Assembly: GCF_018408855.1 (NCBI RefSeq)
Contig: NZ_AP024325.1
Span: 1,550,001 to 1,614,000, forward strand
Length of the DNA: 64,000 bases
Direction of reading: 5' to 3'
Source of the DNA: Caballeronia sp. NK8
GTDB lineage: Bacteria; Pseudomonadota; Gammaproteobacteria; Burkholderiales; Burkholderiaceae
The notes beneath the pieces were generated by a model that was not told the DNA's origin, made no database searches, and was given only the letters and a program-made list of their open reading frames with translations. Shown here piece after piece: positions 58,601-64,000 of the stretch. The translations under genes were made by a program, and so were the position numbers. The first letter of the stretch is position 1, and each line of letters opens with the position of its first letter.

Positions 58601-59555
58601 GCAACGCGGGCGAGGGCTGCGCCTCGCGCGAGACGAGCGCGAGACGCAGCGCCTGCAAGCGCGCACCGATCGAATCGAACGCGCGCGCGACGAATGCGGT
58701 TTCGCCTGATCCATCCGCGTCGCTTTCGTCGGCGAGATAGCCCATCGCCTGACCGAGCGCGTCGGCGGGCAGCGTCTTCGCCCATTCCTCGAAGCCGTAC
58801 AGACGGTCGCACTTGGTGACCAGCACATACACCGGGAAGCGCTTGCCGAACATGCGGATCAACTGCTCGATGCGCGCGCGCACGATGCGTCCTTCATCGG
58901 CGAAGGTATCGGCGTCGAGCTGCATGAGCCGGTCCGCGCTCACCGCGAGCACGAGTCCGTCGAGGCCTTCGCGCGGACGGTAACGGCCGAGCAGATCGAG
59001 CCCGAGTTCCCATTCGCGGCGATCCTGTTCGACGTCCTCCGCCTGCACGTAGCGGCCCGCGCAATCGATCACCACGGCGCGGTCGAAATACCACCAGTCG
59101 CAGTTGGCGGTCTGCCCGATGCTCGCCTGCTGGCTGATCTTCTGGATCGGCGACGAGAGCCGCGCGCGCGTCAGCGCAGTGGTCTTGCCGGTGCCCGATT
59201 GCCCCACGACCATGAACCACGGCAGCGCGTAGAGCGGATCGCCCTGGCTGCGCAGATTCGACTGGCGCAGCGTCGCGACGGCGGCCTTCCACTTGCGCCG
59301 CAAGAGCGTTTCCGGCGACGCCGCCGGCGCCTCGACGTGGATGGCGGCGCTCTGCGCCGCGAGGCGGCTGCGCGAACGCATCATCACGATCATGCGGCGC
59401 GCGAACGTCACGAAGAAGTACAGCGCGAACACGCCGACGAAAATCGCCAGCGCGACCCACAGCGGCCAGCCGAAATAGAGGACGACGCCCCAGCTGACCA
59501 GCGCCACGACGATCAGCGTCAACAGCCACAGCAATGCGATGCCCAGCGTTTTCAT
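55686..59555 (-). CDS. tssM: Type VI secretion membrane protein TssM (IcmF)
   Basis: This 1289-residue inner-membrane anchor of the T6SS membrane complex has two N-terminal helices (LGIALLWLLTLIVVALVSWG and LWVALAIFVGVFALYFF), a cytoplasmic NTPase-like domain with an intact Walker A (GQSGTGKTTAL), a third helix (VGVIAWVLLVAMFGILLSV), and a long periplasmic region ending in the DUF1215/TssM C-terminal domain, which contacts the TssJ lipoprotein. The start at 59555 overlaps tssL by four bases; longer frames upstream are arginine-rich noise. It is last in the jKLM operon. Confidence 0.93.
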   Translation of the reverse strand: MKTLGIALLWLLTLIVVALVSWGVVLYFGWPLWVALAIFVGVFALYFFVTFARRMIVMMRSRSRLAAQSAAIHVEAPAASPETLLRRKWKAAVATLRQSNLRSQGDPLYALPWFMVVGQSGTGKTTALTRARLSSPIQKISQQASIGQTANCDWWYFDRAVVIDCAGRYVQAEDVEQDRREWELGLDLLGRYRPREGLDGLVLAVSADRLMQLDADTFADEGRIVRARIEQLIRMFGKRFPVYVLVTKCDRLYGFEEWAKTLPADALGQAMGYLADESDADGSGETAFVARAFDSIGARLQALRLALVSREAQPSPALLMFPNELEQLRAGLGMFLGTCLADSPYLERPLLRGIFFSSGQQEGGAMSALMGSVLPASPPHASDTAGVFLHDFFGRILPQDRNAAKPAMLVHHWKRVTQSVGVIAWVLLVAMFGILLSVSFAGNKQTLALVQSARPDKVALNGNLFHDAAALTYSNDVLTQVAQNDRRWMSGLLGNGAGLASLEARLHDVFVQQYRQAIQPAADQSQQTALAASVGQAGPPVEQAGQLLNLARSIALLRARMGGANRATLEAMPQPVATSLYPAQLNAQMNPLTVSYLVWSPNDAGYLQERLKNQRALLDQAVAADPQMTWLVGLVPDGGELAPVRASDFWGGNAQPANAMVDAGMRSARGSVIGASVASVASTPDATVPAVYTVAGRQALDALAKQIRAAVSDPEQFDRQRASFDDWYRTRRVLAWQNFVEAFTNGAAPYSGEAGWRSALGIVSGPASPYFRLIARINEEFDGERADAPLPGWIVLARQFQQVREQATRMGAANQAVKVAGAINAVGATALKDVLSGAPQRGGQAVTNNLGAVDALTLYLAGLNKLAIDSGAGSGKNYQLAADFAQFATSAQPQPSEMMSALQPLTQLRTLIGTGDGSDMLTWRLIRGPFDFLAAYVEQQASCELQRGWESGVVYPLQGATDKSAAIDQLFGAKGAVWAFADGAAKPFLTRNASRYEIVETQGFSVPFTSTFVPMLNGAFGRQLAQQQSAARSAADKQAQQLQAQKAQLDAQQALDQLDRTLATAKQQADAARALTVPLTLTAQPTNVNADAQAKPYATILTVQCAAGVQTLNNYNFPVSTSFAWTAGQCGDTRLQIKIGNLTLNRNYAGPLGVAAFLKDFADGQRQFTAADFPASESALKALNVQTLTVSFAVTGGDQVTDAAHRIEVYETLQKTTAQQKQQIQDAQAQRQQMNIVDQLAVMSPGMPPLPAIVPTVAGNPVTLAELGLPATIGACWRGQTPAMMMTGL

Positions 59556-60241
59556 GGATGTATCTGCGAGAGAAGCGTATCGACGGACTGCGCGACGACG
59601 GTGTGATACACGCCGTACAGCGCCGCCAGCAGGAACAGCGGTAACAGGATGGCGGTCAGCTTGCCGCGCGTGAAGCGCGTGGCGAAACGCGCGCGCACGC
59701 CTGCGCCAGCCGCCGCGGCTGCATCGCCCGCGACGTGATAGCCGTCCGGAAACAGGAACGCGCGCGCCGACGCGCCGAGCTGGTCGGCGTCGGGCAGCAG
59801 CATCGCGAGATTGGTGCGGCGGATGTCGGTGAGCGTCTTCTGGTTGCGGTCGTACGCATAGCGCCCGCCGAAGCCGAGCGCGAGACACAGATAGAACACT
59901 TCGCGCACCGCCAGTTGCGCGGGCGTGAGCTGCGCGAGTCGCTCGTAAAACACGACGCCCGCGTTGCTCACGTTCGAGTAGCGGCGCTGCAGCAGATGAC
60001 GCTGCCATTGCGCCGCGCCTTCCCAGCGCGTGGTGAGCAGCAGTTCGTCGGCCCACGCGTTGAAGGCGAACAGCGCCTCGTCGATGTCGGTTTGCGAAAA
60101 GCCCGCGTCATGCGCGCGCTGTCGCGCGGTCGCGATCGCGCCGTCGAGTCGCGCGGTCAGGTTCGCCGCGTCGCCCATCGGCGCTGCCGCGAACGCGCGC
60201 ACCTGCGCGAAAAGGGGAATGAGGGTATCGGCGAGTGTCAC
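59552..60241 (-). CDS. tssL: Type VI secretion membrane protein TssL (DotU family, short form)
   Basis: This 229-residue protein has a cytoplasmic DotU domain (ALFAFNAWADELLLTTRWEG, WQRHLLQRRYSNVSNAGVVFYERL, FYLCLALGFGGRY) and a single C-terminal membrane helix (LTAILLPLFLLAALYGVYHTV). It ends about a dozen residues after the helix, with no OmpA-like peptidoglycan-binding extension, so cell-wall anchoring must come from another protein. It forms the membrane complex with TssM and TssJ. It is one base from tssK and overlaps tssM. Confidence 0.92.
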   Translation of the reverse strand: MTLADTLIPLFAQVRAFAAAPMGDAANLTARLDGAIATARQRAHDAGFSQTDIDEALFAFNAWADELLLTTRWEGAAQWQRHLLQRRYSNVSNAGVVFYERLAQLTPAQLAVREVFYLCLALGFGGRYAYDRNQKTLTDIRRTNLAMLLPDADQLGASARAFLFPDGYHVAGDAAAAAGAGVRARFATRFTRGKLTAILLPLFLLAALYGVYHTVVAQSVDTLLSQIHP

Positions 60242-60242
60242 G

Positions 60243-61631
60243 CTATCTCCGCAGCACGACGATTTCCGCGCGCAGATCCTGCGGCGCGTCGGGCCATTGC
60301 AGCGCGATGTTCTCGTCGCGCTCCACGGCGTCCCACAGTTCGCTCACCTGCTCGATGCGGAAGTAATTCGACGACGCGCGGCGCGGCATGCCTTGCGGCG
60401 CGTTCGGCAGATGAATCAGCTCCAGCCCCGGCAGCGCGTGCGCGACGAGGCGCGTGACATCGGCGGCATTGGCGAGGCGCGCGTCGTAGAGCGCGCCATC
60501 GACGACCTGCGCCGCCGCCTGCTCCGTGCGCAGCACCAGATAAAAGCGGTTGCGCCGGTCGAAGAACGCGCGCGGCAAGTCGCCCGCGAACATGCCGTCG
60601 CGATACTCGAGCACCGCGAGATGCTCCGGCCCGATCGCGATCTCGCCGAGCAGAAAGCCGATCAGCGCCTGCGCACGCGAGAAGCAGTTGTAGAGATCGG
60701 TGTGATCGTAGGCGGGCAGGCCCGGCGTGCCGTCCTGCGCCTCGCCGAGCATGTCGAAGCGCTCGGAAAACGCGCTCAGTTCGCCGACCAGACTGCGCAA
60801 TTCGCCGTACAGATGCCACGGATGCACGGTCGGCGTCTGCGTCAGATGCACGAGGTTGGGCGCGGCGCGCGACAGGGTACGCATCGCGAGCAGCAGCATC
60901 ATGTAGCCGGGATCGAATTCGGCTTTCTGCAACTCGCGCGGATTCTTGAATTCCTGCAGATGATGCGCGCGGCCGACGACATCGTCGCGAATCTCGCGCA
61001 CGATGCGCAGCAGCGTGTCCGACCCGGACAGCGCGTAGCCCGGCGCGATGAAGCGCTCCGACAGCGTCACCGTATCGCCGATGCGCGTGAGCTGCGCAAT
61101 CGGAATCAGATCGTACTGGCCGAGATTGGCGGCCTCGCCTTCGAAGAACACCTTCAGCACGTGCAGCAGCGTATGCACCGGCGCGGCGGGACCGTCCGAA
61201 TGCAGGTCCGGCACTTCGACCGGGTTTTCGAGGCTGGCGTAGCGGGTCTGCGCGGCGGCGGCGTCATCGGTCGATGCGCACATCGACACGTTGTTGCCAT
61301 CGGCGGCGAACTTGCGCACGCCGAGATAGACGGTGAGCGCGCGGCCATCGCCGATCGATGCCGCATCGAACGAGCGCGGCGCGAGCACCGCATTGCCCGG
61401 ATATTCGACATAGGTGCGATCCGGAAAGATCAGCTTCGCCGAACGCACTTCGATGGTCTGGCTCGCGATCGCGCCCGTGGCGATATCCAGCGCGCCCGCG
61501 CCCCAGAAATGCGGCAAACCCGTCTCGACGACAGGCTTGTTGCGGAACTGCTCGTGCAGCGACGCCAGCTGAAAGTGCTGGGGCTGCATGAACATGCCCT
61601 GATACCAGTAGATGCCCTTGTTGTGTTCCAT
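60243..61631 (-). CDS. tssK: Type VI secretion baseplate protein TssK
   Basis: The 462-residue cytoplasmic protein connects the baseplate to the membrane complex. The hallmark N-terminus is present (IYWYQGMFMQPQHFQLASLHEQ), followed by the shoulder domain (VLKVFFEGEAANLGQYDLIPIAQL), FIAPGYALSGSD, and the C-terminal head with LIHLPNAPQGMPRRASSNYFRIE split by the usual loop. The length is typical for the family. It lies 18 bases downstream of tssJ and one base upstream of tssL, within one operon. Confidence 0.94.
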   Translation of the reverse strand: MEHNKGIYWYQGMFMQPQHFQLASLHEQFRNKPVVETGLPHFWGAGALDIATGAIASQTIEVRSAKLIFPDRTYVEYPGNAVLAPRSFDAASIGDGRALTVYLGVRKFAADGNNVSMCASTDDAAAAQTRYASLENPVEVPDLHSDGPAAPVHTLLHVLKVFFEGEAANLGQYDLIPIAQLTRIGDTVTLSERFIAPGYALSGSDTLLRIVREIRDDVVGRAHHLQEFKNPRELQKAEFDPGYMMLLLAMRTLSRAAPNLVHLTQTPTVHPWHLYGELRSLVGELSAFSERFDMLGEAQDGTPGLPAYDHTDLYNCFSRAQALIGFLLGEIAIGPEHLAVLEYRDGMFAGDLPRAFFDRRNRFYLVLRTEQAAAQVVDGALYDARLANAADVTRLVAHALPGLELIHLPNAPQGMPRRASSNYFRIEQVSELWDAVERDENIALQWPDAPQDLRAEIVVLRR

Positions 61632-61649
61632 ACCTTGGCGGTCGATGTG

Positions 61650-62420
61650 CTAGTTGGCGAGCTTGCGCAACGGCGTGTCCTGCGGACTGGCCGCGCCGAC
61701 GACGCCGGTCGTGGCGCCCGAGCCGCCGGGGTTCGCCGCGTTGTCGCTCAGACGGATTTCCTTGCCGCCGCCTTCGAGTTGCTGCGCGCGCTGCAGCGTC
61801 GCGGCATCCGGGCCGCCGGGCTGCGTTTCGGCGTTGAGAATGCCTTGCGCGCCGAGGTTGAGCCGCACGACGAGCGGTCCGGGCAGCTTGGTGTGAGTAC
61901 GGAAGATGAAGCCCGAGGTCTTCGTGACGACGGGCACGTCGAACTGGCGCGCCGCGTTGGCCACGCCGAATTGCGCATAGCCCGCGACCAGGCCGATCGA
62001 GCGCGTGTTCTGCGCGCGATCGAGAATCAGATACGAGTGCTGGCCGGGCGCGACCACATAGCGCGAGAACTGCGCGAAGGTCTGCGGCACCTTGCCGGTG
62101 GCCATCGTGTCGGCGAGCGCGTTCGGATCGGCGGCGAGATTGCGGAAGGCTTGCGCATCGCCGGTTTCGTAGATGCCGAGCAACAGCGTGTGCGACTGGC
62201 CGTCGTACTGGTTCAGGCCCGGATCGGCGGTGATCTCGAAGATCACGGCGTCGGTGGCGTAGCTCCAGGTGACGTCGGCGAGCGGGTCTTTCGGCGGCGC
62301 GCTGCTGCATGCGGACAGCACGAGCGCGAGCGCCCACGCGCCGCACGCGAGCGGCAGCCGCCGCACTCTGCGTGCACCATGTTCGCCGCCCTGCGCGGCG
62401 CGGTAGTTCGTTACTGCCAT
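61650..62420 (-). CDS. tssJ: Type VI secretion outer-membrane lipoprotein TssJ
   Basis: This lipoprotein of about 256 residues has its signal ending LALVLSACSS (lipid on the Cys of LSAC) and the TssJ beta-sandwich: TWSYATDAVIFEITADPGLNQYDGQ broken at DPGL, HTLLLGIYETGD, FSRYVVAPGQHSYLILDRAQ. The C-terminal tail of about 80 residues, rich in Q, G and A (LQRAQQLEGGGKEIRLSDN), extends beyond the usual TssJ core. The start at 62420 leaves about 25 residues before the signal core; an ATG at 62495 would make it longer. It anchors the membrane complex at the outer membrane. Confidence 0.9.
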   Translation of the reverse strand: MAVTNYRAAQGGEHGARRVRRLPLACGAWALALVLSACSSAPPKDPLADVTWSYATDAVIFEITADPGLNQYDGQSHTLLLGIYETGDAQAFRNLAADPNALADTMATGKVPQTFAQFSRYVVAPGQHSYLILDRAQNTRSIGLVAGYAQFGVANAARQFDVPVVTKTSGFIFRTHTKLPGPLVVRLNLGAQGILNAETQPGGPDAATLQRAQQLEGGGKEIRLSDNAANPGGSGATTGVVGAASPQDTPLRKLAN

Positions 62421-62554
62421 TGCCGGTGCCCCATTCGGTTGCCGTCGAGTCTTTTGCCCCTGCCGCACATTCTCCGGACTTTGCGGCAGGCTCATACGGC
62501 GAAAAAAGGTGTTTTCCCGGCCCTATTCGAAATCTGCGGCGTCGGCGCGCCGCG

Positions 62555-63334
62555 TCAGACCAGCGGCAGGATCGTCGCGCTGGCTTCGCTGTCGTCGGTG
62601 TAGGGCATGAAAAGGATCGATTCCGGCGATCCCTTCACGCGCGCGTAATAGGCGTCGTCCGGGCCGAGCCGGTTGCGCACCGCCCACGCGTTGAATTCGC
62701 GTTCGCCGACCTGCAGCGTCAGCCCTTCCTGCGCGTACTCCAGCACGGTTTTTTCCGGCAGCTTGCCGCGCGGGCCGACCGCCTGAAAATCGATCTTCGC
62801 GTCGCCGCCATGCACGCCGAGCACGACGCCCTGCCATTCGCCCTCGCGCGGCCCGATCGCGAACCACTGGCCGAGCTGCTCCTCGCCCACCACTTCGAAG
62901 CGATAGTCCTGCGGCTCGCCCGCCTTCGCGAGATTCGCGCGCGCGACGATCTTCGCCGGCCACGACGGATGGTTCTCGACCAGCACCGTCGCGTTGCCGA
63001 GCAGCGCCGGCATGCCTTCGACGCCCGTCGCGCCTGACAGCACCATCGGAAAGCCCGAGCCGCGCGCCTCGCGCAGACTCGCGGCGAACACCGACAGCCC
63101 GTAGCGCACGGACGCTTTGGCGAGCGCGGCGTCGTCGGCGAGAATCAGCCAGAGATCGGCACGCGCCGCGTTCAGCGCGTCGAGCCCGGCGCGCCACGCG
63201 AGTTTCGCGGGTTCATCGACCCAGAAGTGGCCTTGCGTCGCGAGGCCGTAACGTTTGAGCAGTTGCGACAGCGCGCTGACGCGCGCGGCGTCGCGGGTCT
63301 TGTCGAACGCGGTGATCCAGACAGTTTTGTTCAT
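62555..63334 (-). CDS. T6SS-associated protein of unknown function with TIR/flavodoxin-like N-terminus
   Basis: The product has 259 residues and is not assigned to any core Tss component. It is the first gene of the operon and begins after a good ribosome site (AAAGGA, eight bases before the ATG). The N-terminal 110 residues alternate strands and helices in TIR or flavodoxin order: VWITAFDKTRDAAR, QLLKRYGLATQGHFWVDE, AWRAGLDALNAARADLWLILAD, GFPMVLSGATG. The C-terminal half is beta-rich (YRFEVVGEEQLGQWFAIGP, GEWQGVVLGVHGGDAKIDF, LTLQVGEREFNAWAVRNRLG). No signal peptide or membrane helix. A 134-base gap separates it from tssJ. It could be an accessory or regulatory T6SS factor, or an effector-related protein. 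Confidence 0.7.
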   Translation of the reverse strand: MNKTVWITAFDKTRDAARVSALSQLLKRYGLATQGHFWVDEPAKLAWRAGLDALNAARADLWLILADDAALAKASVRYGLSVFAASLREARGSGFPMVLSGATGVEGMPALLGNATVLVENHPSWPAKIVARANLAKAGEPQDYRFEVVGEEQLGQWFAIGPREGEWQGVVLGVHGGDAKIDFQAVGPRGKLPEKTVLEYAQEGLTLQVGEREFNAWAVRNRLGPDDAYYARVKGSPESILFMPYTDDSEASATILPLV

Positions 63335-63396
63335 GACGATCGTTCCTTTCGATTCGGTACTGGCGCTGCGCTGTAGAAGGGACGGGTACGAAGCAG

Positions 63397-64000
63397 TCGC
63401 CGGATCCCGTTCTCGCGTCGGTCTATTGGCGTTGCTCCTGTGCGGGGCGGCACCTACTTTCTTTGCTGCTGCGAAGAAAGTAGGCAAAGAAAGCAGCTTG
63501 TCCCATCCTGAGCACTTCAAGCCGGCCGCGGCACAGGCGATTGGTTTTGGCACAGCAGTAGCGAGCGCCCTCATAGGCCACATCGGGCTTGGACCGCGCA
63601 CGGTCTGCCACATCGCACCACAACACAAACTGGTTCAGCACCAAATGGCTCCGGCCCGCTGCGCGGCCGATGGGTATATCGGGTCTGCGCGGTGCGTGCT
63701 TCCTTACCAAGGTATCCATACCACCGGTTTTCCCTTGCATGCCCGACGGCAGCGCGTAGCGCTGTGCCGGAACTCTTTCGTGCTGAACCAGTGCCCTTGG
63801 GGTTCTAGCTTGTCAGACCGTGCGCGGTCCACGCCGGGTAAGTCCTTCGAGGGCACTCGCTACTGAGCCCACGAACGATGAGAATAGTGGCCAAATTGCG
63901 TGTGACCGAGGGCGTCTCGAGCTGCTTTCTTTGGTTACTTTCTTTGCAGCAGCAAAGAAAGTAACTGCCGCCCCGCACAGGGGCAACGCCAATAAACCGA
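63397..64000. repeat. Long palindromic repeat element, copy C (cut by window end)
   Basis: The left arm (63397-63607) starts with TCGCCGGATCCCG and carries the type 1 variable segment, as in the left arm of copy A. The right arm begins at 63814 and carries the type 3 segment (about 63862-63920), as in the right arm of copy B; its outermost bases lie beyond the window. The centre again has CTGGTTCAGCACCAAA against TTTCGTGCTGAACCAG. It sits 63 bases upstream of the T6SS operon's first gene, so that operon's promoter must lie in the short gap or within the element. Open frames inside it are by-products of the palindrome. Confidence 0.87.

Overview
The window is high-GC DNA (mostly about 65% by eye) with the gene content of a Burkholderiaceae chromosome or chromid. 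The closest fit is the Caballeronia/Paraburkholderia/Burkholderia group. The pointers are a BcpAIOB-type contact-dependent inhibition locus, a type VI secretion cluster, SsuABC/TauABC-like importers, and a long palindromic repeat family of a kind I associate with these genomes. No tRNA, rRNA, CRISPR array, transposase or integrase was seen.

Layout, left to right. 1-4822: a ROK-type regulator (5' end outside the window) followed by an ATPase, permease and binding protein of a sugar ABC importer. 4842-6936: a beta-propeller lipoprotein, divergent from a molybdopterin-domain protein that is translationally coupled to a NifQ-like protein. 7173-20150: a CDI locus made of a 3163-residue BcpA exoprotein, its immunity protein, a second displaced toxin C-terminus with its own immunity protein, a small extra ORF, and a TpsB transporter carrying a one-base frameshift. 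20261-21969: a single-domain ModE regulator and a DUF2325 protein. 22208-27439: a lipoyl-domain dihydrolipoyl dehydrogenase and a large hybrid histidine kinase. 27761-35370: a type I secretion system (HlyB, HlyD and TolC types) with its likely cargo, an 830-residue triple-repeat protein that lacks classical RTX nonapeptides. 35562-42458: two ABC importers of the taurine/sulfonate/nitrate class. 42620-50981: acetyltransferases, a glycosyltransferase, a hydrolase, a reductase-like protein, the DUF485-ActP acetate symporter pair and an FkbM methyltransferase. 51305-63334: a type VI secretion region in which a MASE1 kinase, a response regulator and tssA face a leftward operon (unknown TIR-like gene, tssJ, tssK, tssL, tssM).

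Two themes cut across these blocks. First, molybdate control: two 24-bp sites with identical half-sites (CGTAATATA-N7-ATATAACG) lie upstream of the molybdopterin/NifQ pair and upstream of the DUF2325 gene, and a ModE-like regulator is encoded next to the latter. This suggests a small ModE regulon. Second, three copies of a roughly 620-bp long palindrome occupy otherwise empty gaps (38245-38860, 43442-44069, 63397 to the window end). Their outer arms are conserved, while an inner segment of each arm comes in three alternative types combined differently in each copy.

The most unusual items are the modular palindromes, the non-RTX type I cargo with its dedicated exporter, the stacked toxin cassettes upstream of a frameshifted transporter, and the TIR-like first gene of the T6SS operon.
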